Below are positions 1-9,577 of a stretch of 33,136 bases of DNA, piece after piece. A model generated the notes under the pieces. That model made no database searches and was not told the origin of the DNA. It saw only the letters and a program-made list of their open reading frames with translations. The position numbers were made by a program, and so were the translations under genes. The first letter of the stretch is position 1; each line of letters opens with the position of its first letter. Origin of the DNA: Tardiphaga sp. (GTDB lineage: Bacteria > Pseudomonadota > Alphaproteobacteria > Rhizobiales > Xanthobacteraceae); NCBI GenBank assembly GCA_028290355.1, contig JAQGKA010000288.1, positions 1 to 33,136 on the forward strand. The letters run 5' to 3'.

Positions 1-536
1 ATCAACAGGCGCGGATTGAGCAGCAAAGCCATGGCGATCATCGCGCGCTGGCGCTGACCGCCGCTCAATTGGTGGGGAAACGAACGGATGATGCGGCCGG
101 GTTCCGGCAGATGAACGCTGTCGATCAATTCGAGCACGCGGGCGCGGCGTGCGGCTTTCCCGAGCGGCGTATGGATGCGCAGCACTTCATCGAGTTGGCG
201 GCCGATCGTGTGCAGCGGGTTCAGCGCCGTCATCGGCTCTTGGAAGATCATGCCGATTTTTGCGCCACGAATGTCGCGCATTTTGTCTTGCGGCGCGACG
301 GCGAGATCCTGGCCTTCGAACAGGATTCGGCCGCTCCCGACGCGCACATGCGGGCGGGGCAGCAGGCCAAGGATCGAACGCGCGACAAGCGATTTGCCCG
401 ATCCGCTCTCGCCGATCAGGCATGTCACTTTGCCGGCGCGCAACACGAGATCGACATCGCTCACCGCATTGGCCCGGTCGGCGCCGGGCGGCAAAGCGAT
501 CGTGAGCTTTTCAAGTTCGAGAACGGTCTCGCTCAT
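1..536 (-). CDS. ABC transporter ATP-binding protein, oligopeptide/dipeptide type (DppD/OppD-like), 3' end cut by window edge
   Basis: Reverse-strand reading from ATG at 536 gives [18 protein letters not shown]...[24 protein letters not shown]...[25 protein letters not shown]...[28 protein letters not shown]: Walker A, Q-loop and signature motif. Overlaps the stop of the next gene (ATGA). Confidence 0.9.
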   Translation of the reverse strand, partial: [178 protein letters not shown]

Positions 537-1360
537 CGCTCACGCAGCCTCGGATTGAGGGCTTCGTTGAGCCCGTCGCCAATGAGATTGATGCCGAGCA
601 CCGTGAGCAGGATCGCGACCCCCGGAAAGGTGCAGATCCACCAGGCGGAGCGCAGCACCGCGCGCCCCGCGCTGATGATCAACCCCCAGCTCATGACATT
701 CGGATCACCGAGGCCCAGAAACGCCAATCCGGCTTCGAGCAGAATCGCGGTGCCGATCAGCAGCGAACCGACCGCGATGATGGAGGAGGCGCAGTTCGGC
801 AGCATATGATTGAAGATGATGCGCGCATCGCTGGCGCCGAGGCCCGCGCAGGCCTGCACGAATTCGCGGCCGCCGAGCGAGACGAATTCCCCGCGCACGA
901 GCCGCGCGATGCTTGGCCAGGAGACGGCGGCGATGGCGATGATTTCGCTGGAGACCGAGGGGGAAAGGATCGCGACGATCAACAAAGCGAAAATGAAGGC
1001 CGGGATGGTTTGGAAGAATTCCGTTATGCGCATCAGCACGGTCTCGGTCATCCCGCGATAGTAGCCGGCCACCCCCCCGGCCACCGCGCCGATTACAATT
1101 GCGGCGAGGGTCGCACCGACACCGACGATGAGCGAAGTGCGCGCGCCGTAAGCGATTTCGGCCGCGACGTCGCGGCCGAGCGTGTCGGTGCCGAGCAGAA
1201 AGCTCCCGCCCGGCGGCTGCAAGGCGGGTCCCGCGAGCTTGAACGGATCGTCAGGGTAGATCACCGGTGTAAGCACGACGAGCAGGAGCAAGCACAGCAG
1301 CACGGCTGCGCCGAATAATGCCATCCGGTTGCGCGCGAACCGCGCAAAGCCCTGCCACAT
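533..1360 (-). CDS. ABC transporter permease, DppC/OppC-like
   Basis: 275 aa ORF, multi-TM, N-terminal FARNRMALFGAAVLL, LLGTDTLGRDVAAEIAYGARTSL motif typical of DppC, C-terminal INLIGDGLNEALNPRLRER. Confidence 0.93.
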   Translation of the reverse strand: MWQGFARFARNRMALFGAAVLLCLLLLVVLTPVIYPDDPFKLAGPALQPPGGSFLLGTDTLGRDVAAEIAYGARTSLIVGVGATLAAIVIGAVAGGVAGYYRGMTETVLMRITEFFQTIPAFIFALLIVAILSPSVSSEIIAIAAVSWPSIARLVRGEFVSLGGREFVQACAGLGASDARIIFNHMLPNCASSIIAVGSLLIGTAILLEAGLAFLGLGDPNVMSWGLIISAGRAVLRSAWWICTFPGVAILLTVLGINLIGDGLNEALNPRLRER

Positions 1361-1361
1361 G

Positions 1362-2333
1362 TCAAATCTCCATGCGCGGGTCGAGCATGACGTAGATCAC
1401 GTCGACGGCGAGGTTGATGATCACGATGAGGCAGGCTGACATGAAGAAGATCGCGAGAAGCAGATTGAGGTCGCGCGATTGCAGCGCGTTGAAGGCAAGC
1501 GTGCCGATGCCGGGCCAGCCGAACACGGTTTCCACCACGATGGAACCGCCGATCAGATTGCCGGCCTGAACGCCGGCAATCGTCACGATAGGCAACAGCG
1601 CATTGCGCAGGACATGACCTGTCATGATGCGGCGCTCGGTCTGGCCCTTGGCGCGCGCCGTGGTCACGTAGTCCATGCCGGTTTGCTCCAGGACGGACGC
1701 GCGCATGAGGCGCGCATAAAGCGCGAGGTAGAACAGTGCGAGCGAGACGGCGGGCATCACGAGATGCCGAGCGACGTCCCAAACCTCGGCCCAGCCTTCG
1801 TGACCGGCGCCGACCGTATCGAACCCGCTTGTCGGCAGCCAGCCGAGGCCGATCGAAAAGATCACGATCATCATGAGCCCAAGCCAGAATCCGGGCGTCG
1901 CATAGGCGACGAGGCTGATCAGCGAAATGATGTTGTCGCGCCAGGAATTGCGCCCTGTCGCGGCAACGAGACCGAGGATGATGCCGAGCGCCACAGCGGT
2001 GCCGAAGGCCGTCAACATGAGCAGGCTGGTTGGCCCGAGCCGTTCGAAAATCAGGCTGCTCACGTCGGCATCGTTGCGGTAGGAATAACCGAGATTGAAA
2101 TGCGCCATGTTCGAGACATAGGTCAGGAACTGCATGCCGAGCGATTGGTCGAGGCCGAATTTATGGCGCAGCGCGTCCATATATTCGGGCGTCGCAGCAC
2201 CGCTCTCGCCGGCGAGCACGGAGGCCGCGTCGCCGGGCGCGAGATGGATCAACAGGAAGTTGAGCACAATGATGCCGAAGATCACCGGCAGCGCGGTGAC
2301 CAGCCGGTATCCCATATAGCGGGCCAATCGCAC
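1362..2333 (-). CDS. ABC transporter permease, DppB/OppB-like
   Basis: 323 aa ORF, MRLARYMGYRLVTALPVIFGIIVLNFLLIHLAPGD... and YVTTARAKGQTERRIMTGHVLRNALLPIVT (EAA-type loop), typical DppB. Confidence 0.93.
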   Translation of the reverse strand: MRLARYMGYRLVTALPVIFGIIVLNFLLIHLAPGDAASVLAGESGAATPEYMDALRHKFGLDQSLGMQFLTYVSNMAHFNLGYSYRNDADVSSLIFERLGPTSLLMLTAFGTAVALGIILGLVAATGRNSWRDNIISLISLVAYATPGFWLGLMMIVIFSIGLGWLPTSGFDTVGAGHEGWAEVWDVARHLVMPAVSLALFYLALYARLMRASVLEQTGMDYVTTARAKGQTERRIMTGHVLRNALLPIVTIAGVQAGNLIGGSIVVETVFGWPGIGTLAFNALQSRDLNLLLAIFFMSACLIVIINLAVDVIYVMLDPRMEI

Positions 2334-2336
2334 GGC

Positions 2337-3974
2337 TTAGGTTTCCAGCCAGGCCCGTTCGAAAGCCTGTTGCGTGCCGAGCGGCCCGGTCGTGTGATCG
2401 CGAAGCTTTCGATTGAAGACCGAGACATATTGCACGTCGATGAGCCAGACCAGTGGGCAATCCTCGGCAAGAATCTGCTGCGCCTTTTTGTACAGTACGG
2501 CGCGCTTATCGTGGTCCTGCTCGCGCATGGCCTCGTTCAAAATGCCGTCGAATTCCGGATTGGCATAAAAGCTGTCGTTGACGAAGGTCACGCCCTTGCG
2601 GATCTGCGAGGTGAGATATTGCTTGTTGAGACCATAGACCGGATCGACGCCCTGGCTCAGGAAGGGCTCATTAATGTCGTAATCGTAATCGGTATAGACG
2701 CGCCGCAACCAGGTGGCTGTATCTTCCGATCGTAGCGTCAGATCGATCCCGACGATCGCGAGCGCCTGTTTCAGATATTCGGCCTGGCGCAGCCATTGCT
2801 CGCCGAATGAATTGACTTCGAGATGCATGCCGAAGCGCATGCCGTTCGCGCCGCGCGGCAGGCCCGCGCCGTCGAGCAGCTTGTTGGCAATGTCGAGACG
2901 GTCGGGCACGTCGTATTTACGTACATCGTCGGTATAGAACCCGACGGTCTTGAACAGACTGCTGAGCGGGCCGGTGGCCGGCTTGCCGTAGCCATACATG
3001 ACATCGCGCAGGATCACCTTGCGATCGATCGCATAAGCGATCGCCTGGCGGACTTCTTTCTTGTCGAGCGGCGGGTGTTTGGCGTTGAGTTCGAGCACGC
3101 TCAAGGCGGGCGTCATCTCATAGCCTTTCATCGTCGTATCGAGGATCGGGTTGGTCTTCATCCGCGCGAGATCGGCGTAATTAACGGCGCTATAGCCGGC
3201 GAAATGCGCCTCACCGGTCTCGAGCGCGGCAGAGCGCGTCGCAGCGTCCGGGATGAAACGCGCGATGATATGGTCGAGATAGGGCAGTCCCGGCTTCCAA
3301 TATTTGTCGTTGCGGTCGAGCCGCACGAACTGTCCGCGGTCCCATTGCCCGAATTTGAACGGCCCGGTGCCGATCGGCTTGTTGGCCGAAGCATTCTGCA
3401 GGATCTGCGTTCCCTCGAAAACCGATTTGCACATGATCGGCAGATCGCGCCCTGCAAGCCCCTTCATGAGATAGGGCGCGGGATTGGCGAGACGCAGAAC
3501 CGCAGTCATTTCGTCCGGCGTATCGACGCCCGTCAGTTCAGCGAGCAGGAGCGGCGCGAAGGGGTGATATTTCTTCAGAATCTCCATGACGGAGAATTGG
3601 ACGTCGGCGCTCGTGAAACGCTTGCCGTTGTGAAAGACAACGCCTTCGCGCAGTTTGAAGGTGATGGATTTTCCGTCGGGCGCGGTCTCCCAGGAGGTTG
3701 CGAGATTGGGCTGAGGATTTTGATCCCAGTCGTAGGTCACAAGACCTTCGTAAATCTGTGTGGCGATGGGCGGGATATTGCCGGCGGTCACGGCATAATG
3801 GGCGAGCGTCGAGGGCTCGGGCTGAACAATCATGACCATCGTGCCGCCCCGCACCGGCTCATCGGCCTTGGCGAAACCGTTGGAGAAGATGGTGCCCGAC
3901 AATGCGGCCAACCCGAGGGGCAAAGCCAGAGCGGTACGGCGTGAGATTTTATTCAAAGGCGGATGGTCAACCAA
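2337..3974 (-). CDS. ABC transporter substrate-binding protein, SBP_bac_5 (peptide/nickel type)
   Basis: 545 aa ORF; twin-arginine-like N-terminus (SRRTALALPLGLAALSGTIF), DGKSITFKLREGVVFHNGKRFTSADVQFS motif, tightly linked to DppB-like gene. Confidence 0.93.
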   Translation of the reverse strand: MVDHPPLNKISRRTALALPLGLAALSGTIFSNGFAKADEPVRGGTMVMIVQPEPSTLAHYAVTAGNIPPIATQIYEGLVTYDWDQNPQPNLATSWETAPDGKSITFKLREGVVFHNGKRFTSADVQFSVMEILKKYHPFAPLLLAELTGVDTPDEMTAVLRLANPAPYLMKGLAGRDLPIMCKSVFEGTQILQNASANKPIGTGPFKFGQWDRGQFVRLDRNDKYWKPGLPYLDHIIARFIPDAATRSAALETGEAHFAGYSAVNYADLARMKTNPILDTTMKGYEMTPALSVLELNAKHPPLDKKEVRQAIAYAIDRKVILRDVMYGYGKPATGPLSSLFKTVGFYTDDVRKYDVPDRLDIANKLLDGAGLPRGANGMRFGMHLEVNSFGEQWLRQAEYLKQALAIVGIDLTLRSEDTATWLRRVYTDYDYDINEPFLSQGVDPVYGLNKQYLTSQIRKGVTFVNDSFYANPEFDGILNEAMREQDHDKRAVLYKKAQQILAEDCPLVWLIDVQYVSVFNRKLRDHTTGPLGTQQAFERAWLET

Positions 3975-4166
3975 AATGCGAACTCCTCAACGGTACCCGG
4001 GATCAAGCAATTGGCGTGCCACCTTTGCCGCTGCGGCAACCGGGCGCGGAAAGGTGTCTCGTGGAAGGTGCGCCGGCCCCTCAGCGTGTCGCCCCTCGCT
4101 TGCTCACGGAAAATATAGCTCGCGACCACTGAAGGATCAGCGGAGAGTTCGGATTTCTGGTCGAGG

Positions 4167-4370
4167 TTGCATGGTTCACAAGTATGGTCCACGATCATCG
4201 CCATGGATCACGGACTGCGGAGAACAACTAAGTTCGACCAAGCGGTTGATCGGATTTTGGAGTCTGGCTGGGGAACTAATATTCTTCTTGTATGCGACCC
4301 CCGCGAGGGCGACGAGGTTCTTACCGACCGGTTAAATGCGCTCATTGAGAAGCGCACCGCCAAGCTATAG
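4167..4370 (+). CDS. small hypothetical protein (67 aa, or 55 aa from internal ATG at 4203)
   Basis: Short ORF with reasonable composition (MDHGLRRTTKFDQAVDRILESGWGTNILLVCDPREGDEVLTDRLNALIEKRTAKL) in an otherwise unexplained intergenic region; no recognised family. Confidence 0.3.
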   Translation: MHGSQVWSTIIAMDHGLRRTTKFDQAVDRILESGWGTNILLVCDPREGDEVLTDRLNALIEKRTAKL

Positions 4371-4494
4371 GTTGCTTCCTTGCCGGGTGAGGCACTCCCA
4401 CAAGCGTGACTAGCGTCGGAATTGCGAAAACAGCTGTCCCGTAAAGCATAAAGGCTGGTCGATGCGAGCCTGAAACGTTCGGCCTGAATCGACA

Positions 4495-4522
4495 AAGGCC
4501 CTCGCTGACTGACGGGGGCCTT
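4495..4522. terminator. candidate hairpin (possible terminator)
   Basis: AAGGCCC-TCGCTGACTGACGG-GGGCCTT, perfect 7-bp stem, intergenic between the small ORF and the convergent amidase; no strong T-tract follows. Confidence 0.3.
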
Positions 4523-4610
4523 CGTCACCTTAGCAACAACGTCGCTGCGGGCGCCAGCAAAGACGTGACAGGCAAGATACTCACAAGCTCATGCCGGATA
4601 GTCGTGCTTC

Positions 4611-6119
4611 TCAGACCGCGGTGGGCATTTTCCAACCGCCGAAGGTCTTCTCGAGATGCTGGACGAGAGCAAGCGCGACGTCCTCACGCCACGGGCGAGC
4701 GGCGACCTGGACGCCAAGCGGCAGTCCCTCAGGTGACGTGCCGACCCTGACAGTCGCGGTCGGCCAGCCGGTAAGGTTGTGAGCCTGCGCATAACCAAAT
4801 CCTCTGCGATTGGCCTCGTCGAAGCTGGTGCCGTGAAGCAATGCCGGATACGGCGCCACAGCTGACAGGATAGCGTCGTAGTTTTCCATGTAGCGCAACA
4901 TAGAATTGCGAAATAGATCCCAGCGGACGAAGGCGGCAAGCGCCTCGGTCGTGGTCGCAAAGGCGGGAGCGACCGAGTAGGTCAACGCTTTTTCGAACAA
5001 CGGAGAGATTTCGTCTGATCCGACACTTTTTAGAAATGCGCGCGTCCCTGCTCCACCGTCGCCGCGACTCATATCGAAATATACCTTCGACGCAGTGCCT
5101 GCATCGGGCGGCCGACTCTCTTCGACCTTCACACCTGCTTCGGCGAAGGCTTTGGCGGAATCCCGCACCGCCGCGATGATTTCGCGGGTCGGCGTAGCAA
5201 CGCCGTCATCATCAAAAAACGCGATCTTCAGGTCTTGAAGTTTGACGTTCCCGGGATTGCCCATCGGCATGCCGACGATCGAGTGATCCCGATAGTCCGG
5301 GCCGGAAATGATCGGCAGCGCCAGCGCAAGGTCCTCGACCTTTCGCGCCAGCAGGCTGACATGGAAAACAGCATTGCGTGCGCCGAGGGGTAACGGAAAC
5401 TGCCCCGTTCTCGGCACGCGCCCCGAGGTCGGCTTGATCGCGGCGAGACCGCAAAAATGCGCCGGAACACGGATGCTGCCGCCGGCGTCGGTGCCAAGGC
5501 CGAGTGGCGAGCCGCCTGCCGCAACGATCGCGGCTTCACCGCCGCTGCTGCCGCCGGGCGTCCGGGCAAGGTCATAAGGATTGTTGGTTCGCCCATAGAC
5601 CAGATTGTCGGTCTCAAGTGCGCCCGCAAGCTCCGGAACGTTCGTCTTGCCGAGAATGATCGCACCCGCGGCGCGCAATCGCGCAACCGCAGTGGCATCG
5701 GCCTTGGGCACATAATTCGCGCGCCCCTTCGTGCCGCCGGTGCAGATCACGCCCGCCGTTTCCAACGTATCCTTGATCGTGACCGGCACACCATGAAGCG
5801 GCCCTTTGATGTCGCCGCGAGCCAATGCCGCATCGGCTTCATCCGCCTCCTTCCGCGCAGACTCGGCGGTCAATTGAACGACGGCGTTGAGCTTTGGATT
5901 GACCTCCGTAATTCGCGCGAGATACGCATCGACCACCGTCTTCGAGCTTACCTTTTTTGAGCGGATGGCCTCGGCCAGCGCACTTGCCGAGGCGGACGTA
6001 AGATATCCTTCATTCGCGGCATTTGCGGACGTCACAAAAGACTTCGTTCCGACCGCAACGGCCACCCCTGCTGCTGCGGCAGTGCCGAGAAATTCCCGCC
6101 GCCCAATGGTCTCGCTCAT
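4611..6119 (-). CDS. amidase (amidase signature family), Tat-exported
   Basis: About 500 aa; MSETIGRREFLGTAAAAGVAVAVG twin-arginine leader; HGVPVTIKDTLETAGVICTGGT and ARTPGGSSGGEAAIVAAGGSPLGLGTDAGGSIRVPAHFCGL (Ser-cis-Ser-Lys signature region). Confidence 0.95.
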   Translation of the reverse strand: MSETIGRREFLGTAAAAGVAVAVGTKSFVTSANAANEGYLTSASASALAEAIRSKKVSSKTVVDAYLARITEVNPKLNAVVQLTAESARKEADEADAALARGDIKGPLHGVPVTIKDTLETAGVICTGGTKGRANYVPKADATAVARLRAAGAIILGKTNVPELAGALETDNLVYGRTNNPYDLARTPGGSSGGEAAIVAAGGSPLGLGTDAGGSIRVPAHFCGLAAIKPTSGRVPRTGQFPLPLGARNAVFHVSLLARKVEDLALALPIISGPDYRDHSIVGMPMGNPGNVKLQDLKIAFFDDDGVATPTREIIAAVRDSAKAFAEAGVKVEESRPPDAGTASKVYFDMSRGDGGAGTRAFLKSVGSDEISPLFEKALTYSVAPAFATTTEALAAFVRWDLFRNSMLRYMENYDAILSAVAPYPALLHGTSFDEANRRGFGYAQAHNLTGWPTATVRVGTSPEGLPLGVQVAARPWREDVALALVQHLEKTFGGWKMPTAV

Positions 6120-6440
6120 AATCACGCCGCTTTCTCAGATGTTTAAGGTGCAAAATGATGACCATGACGCAATGAGCGAGCAAGCCTTTGATTTCGGCAT
6201 TCGCGCTTTCGCGGCAGGGACGCGATGACGTTTACGTGATGCTTAGAGAGTCAATCACTTGCGTTCGATGGCGTGCACGAAACGAGACCGAAAAGCATCC
6301 GCATCGACAGGCCATGTCAGCGACTGCCTTCATTGTAAGCGGCATGTGCCATGACACTAAGCAAGAACGGCACATATTGAGTATGCGTACAACATCGCGC
6401 GTGCGCCTGAGGACGCGCGTATCATTGCAGATCTATGCCC

Positions 6441-6699
6441 GATGCCAACAAGTAGCGCTCGATCGCGGCGCGGGACTGGCACAAGGATCGCGATCCGGAG
6501 AGCACCAGCCGGGCGGTGAAAGAGTACATCGGCGACCCTTGACGATGCGGCCTGGGGGGCGGCTACCGACGTGGTCCCGAAGTTTGTCTCGCCATCGGAT
6601 CATGCGGCCCAGTGGACGGGGCGCACAAAGGACCGGCATTCTTCGCCTACTCTAACAACTACCTCATCGACGTGAAGTTCGGCGTCATCGTGGATTTCC
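6441..6699 (+). pseudogene. degraded transposase remnant, IS1182-like
   Basis: Read across three frames: DANK*RSIAARDWHKDRDPESTSRAVKEYIGD (stop TAG at 6453-6455; stop TGA at 6540-6542) / TLDDAAWGAATDVVPKFVSPSDHAAQWTG / GAHKGPAFFAYSNNYLIDVKFGVIVD. Resembles the central region of IS1182-family transposases from memory of the family. Confidence 0.72.
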
Positions 6700-6803
6700 A
6701 CGCGTACACCCAACGATGCTTGGGCGGCAATGTCCGAGTTGGGTGGTGGGTTCAACTGGTCAGCGCAACACACTAATCTTTTAGCAAAGATGGAGTGTGG
6801 GCC

Positions 6804-7223
6804 ATGAAACAGCGACGTCGCATTTATCACTCGGCGGCTCAGCGGTCTGAGATCTGGGATCGCTGGCGGGCTGGCGAGCCGATGAGTTCAATCGGACGCC
6901 GATTTGACCGGGAATCCTCTTCGGTTTTTTCGGTGATCTCGCCAACAGGCGGCATTCGTCCGCCAGCTCGGCGACGAGCCAGGGAGGCGCTCAGCCTTTT
7001 TGAACGGGAGGAAATTTCCAGAGGGCTCAGCATGCAATGTTCGTTGCGTTTGATTGCTCAGCAATTGGGACGAGCTGCATCGACCATCAGCCGTGAAGTC
7101 AGTCGCAATGGTGGATCGGATCGGTATCGAGCTTCCCGTTCGGATCAAGCCGCCTGGGATCGGGCGCAGCGTCCCAAGCTGTGTAAGCTGGCTTGCCGTC
7201 CGTTCCTGAGCCGGACAGTCTGA
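6804..7223 (+). pseudogene. truncated IS30-family transposase (N-terminal region only)
   Basis: MKQRRRIYHSAAQRSEIWDRWRAGEPMSSIGRRFDRESSSVF...SLFEREEISRGLSMQCSLRLIAQQLGRAASTISREVSRNGG...YRASRSDQAAWDRAQRPKLCKLA, then sequence diverges; the catalytic DDE domain is missing. Confidence 0.85.
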
Positions 7224-7528
7224 TCCCATGTGTCGGCAAACTTGAATTTGTCCATCGAGCGGAGCAACAACTCTCTGGCTTAGTCGATTTTCGCCATCGC
7301 GCTGCAAAGCAGCCTGACGAGACCATCGCGTTATGATTGGCAATTGATGAAAATTTGAGCAAATCTTCGCTTAAAACAACCCAGTCGGCGGATTTTAAAG
7401 TGTTGGATTGCCCAAAGTTGCATCTCACCGCAGTCAAATCCCAATATCTCGGGGCTAAAGCATCTTGATCGAGACTGGCACCCGGCTTGCTTCCTGGATG
7501 CCAATGCACCGATGTAGAGGATTATCTG

Positions 7529-8698
7529 ATGTCGTTTTATGTGCCGAGAATAAGACAAACAACCCAGGCAACCATTCTCGCAAGTCTCATTGGATTAGCT
7601 ACAACCCCCCTCCTCGCAGCACCGGCCTCATGCCCATCGCCAATTCCGTTTGGATTGACGACGGCACTGACTGGCAACCTTGCGTTGCTCGGGACTCAGG
7701 CACGCAACGGCGTTGAATTCGCGGTCGATGAGATCAACAAGAGTGGCGGTATCGCCGGAAAGCAGATCGCGCTCGTCACAGATGACACCGGCGCCTCCAG
7801 CACTGACGCGCTCAACGCCATGAACCGAATTGTCGAAGGTAAGCCGCTCGTAATCTTCGGTTCGATGATCAGTCCTCACGTCTTCGCTCAAACGGAAATC
7901 GTCACAAAGTCAGAGACACCCTTTATCGTTGGCGCGACTAACGCCAAGGTCACAGCGCAAGGCAGCAAATGGCTCTTCCGCACCCATGCACATGACGGTC
8001 AGCTCGCCGATCTGATCCCGACATATCTTGCGAAATCGCTTGGCAAAACAAAGCCGGGGATTATGGCGGTGGCCGACGATTATGGACTGGGCGCCACAAA
8101 GGGCATTCAAGACTCGCTGTCGAAGCTCAATATAACGCCGGTCGCTACCACATCTTATGCTCCTTCAGACAAGGACATGAGCGCACAACTGCTTGAGATC
8201 AAGGATAAGGGAGCTGACAGTCTTATCCTATTCGGCCGGCCCGCCGACGTTGCGCTGGTCCTCAAGCAGATGAGCGAACTCGGAATCAAGCTGACGACTA
8301 TCGGAAATGCGAGCATGGTTGCCCAAACCACACTCAACAATCTGAGTGCGGCGGAAGCCGATGGCGCATACGCGATCGGCGGCATGATACCCCAGACATC
8401 GACGGACCCGAAGATCGTCGATTGGTCAAAGCGGGTGCTAGAGAAATACAAGGTGCCGGCCGACAACTTCACTGTGGCTTACTATGACTCTGTCTACCTG
8501 TTGAAAAGCATCATTGAAAAGGTTGGTTGTGACAAACCCGCGATCCGCGATGTCCTGGCTTCAACGAAAAATTCGCAAGGCATGCTGATCTCTTATACGG
8601 CGGACGCGCCGGGCGACCTCGTCCACACGCTCGGGATCTATCGCAACAAGGGCAAGACGCCGGAACTGGTTGGTCCGATCAACGAAGCTGGATACTGA
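7529..8698 (+). CDS. branched-chain amino acid-type ABC transporter substrate-binding protein
   Basis: About 389 aa from ATG at 7529; signal peptide (ASLIGLATTPLLAAPA), FGLTTALTGNLALLGTQARNGVEFAVDEINKSGGIAGKQIALVTDDTGASSTDALNAMNRI, followed directly by Liv permease/NBD genes. Confidence 0.93.
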   Translation: MSFYVPRIRQTTQATILASLIGLATTPLLAAPASCPSPIPFGLTTALTGNLALLGTQARNGVEFAVDEINKSGGIAGKQIALVTDDTGASSTDALNAMNRIVEGKPLVIFGSMISPHVFAQTEIVTKSETPFIVGATNAKVTAQGSKWLFRTHAHDGQLADLIPTYLAKSLGKTKPGIMAVADDYGLGATKGIQDSLSKLNITPVATTSYAPSDKDMSAQLLEIKDKGADSLILFGRPADVALVLKQMSELGIKLTTIGNASMVAQTTLNNLSAAEADGAYAIGGMIPQTSTDPKIVDWSKRVLEKYKVPADNFTVAYYDSVYLLKSIIEKVGCDKPAIRDVLASTKNSQGMLISYTADAPGDLVHTLGIYRNKGKTPELVGPINEAGY

Positions 8699-8709
8699 CG
8701 GGTCGCGAG

Positions 8710-9576
8710 GTGGGACAACTCGTCGTCAACGGCCTTGCATTGGGGAGCATCTACGCGCTGGTAGCGCTAGGGCTCCTCATGATTTTCAACACGGTCCAGA
8801 TTGTCAATTTTGCTCAAGGGCAATTGCTGATGCTTGGCGCCTTCATTGGCATCAGCGGCGCTGTTACTCATGAATTGCCGATTGCGCTGTCGTGGATAAT
8901 TACAATGGCCGCCATGGCGCTCGTCGGTATCGTATTCATGGTGCTTGTGTATCTTCCGCTACGCGGCCGACCGCCGTTTCTTGTCATCCTGACGACGATC
9001 GCGATGGGCATCGTCCTGGAAAACCTGGCACTTATCATTTGGGGTCCCCTCCCCGTCTCGCTTCCATCGCCTGTTCACGGCACTCCGCTGCGGTTCGCCG
9101 GCGTTATCATATCCATGCACCAGGTTTTTACCTTCGCAACGCTGGCAGTGATCTTACTTTTGCAGTTTGTCCTCCTGACCAGAACCCGCTTCGGAATCCT
9201 AATGCAGGCTACGGCGCAGGACCTACATACAGCCCGGCTGGTCGGAATCCCGGTCCGTCGCACGATAGCGGTCGCTTTTGCCTTCGGGGCGATGCTTTCC
9301 GGCATCGCCGGACTTCTCGTGGCTCCGATTTTCCTCGCGGAACCGACCATGGGCGGAAGCCTCGGTCTCAAGGGATTCGTTGTCAGCGTGATCGGTGGAT
9401 TCGGCAATCTTCCCGGCGCCGTGATCGGCGGATTATTTCTGGGCCTCATAGAGACCTTCGGCGCGCGTTACATCTCTTCGAATTTTCGGGACGCGTATGC
9501 GTTCATCGTGATGATTGGCGTGCTGGTCGCATGGCCGCGCGGCATCTTCGGCGAAAAAATCAGTGAGAAGGTGTGA
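8710..9576 (+). CDS. livH: branched-chain amino acid-type ABC transporter permease (LivH-like)
   Basis: 288 aa, MGQLVVNGLALGSIYALVALGLLMIFNTVQIVNFAQGQLLMLGAF; start codon is GTG. Confidence 0.93.
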   Translation: MGQLVVNGLALGSIYALVALGLLMIFNTVQIVNFAQGQLLMLGAFIGISGAVTHELPIALSWIITMAAMALVGIVFMVLVYLPLRGRPPFLVILTTIAMGIVLENLALIIWGPLPVSLPSPVHGTPLRFAGVIISMHQVFTFATLAVILLLQFVLLTRTRFGILMQATAQDLHTARLVGIPVRRTIAVAFAFGAMLSGIAGLLVAPIFLAEPTMGGSLGLKGFVVSVIGGFGNLPGAVIGGLFLGLIETFGARYISSNFRDAYAFIVMIGVLVAWPRGIFGEKISEKV

Positions 9577-9577
9577 G

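Noticed and set aside
69-809. Long plus-strand ORFs opposite the Dpp genes (69-809, 806-1318, 1479-2735, 2823-3944)
   Set aside because: They are antisense shadows of well-supported transporter genes in high-GC DNA; low-complexity, His/Arg/Asp-rich translations with no family motifs.
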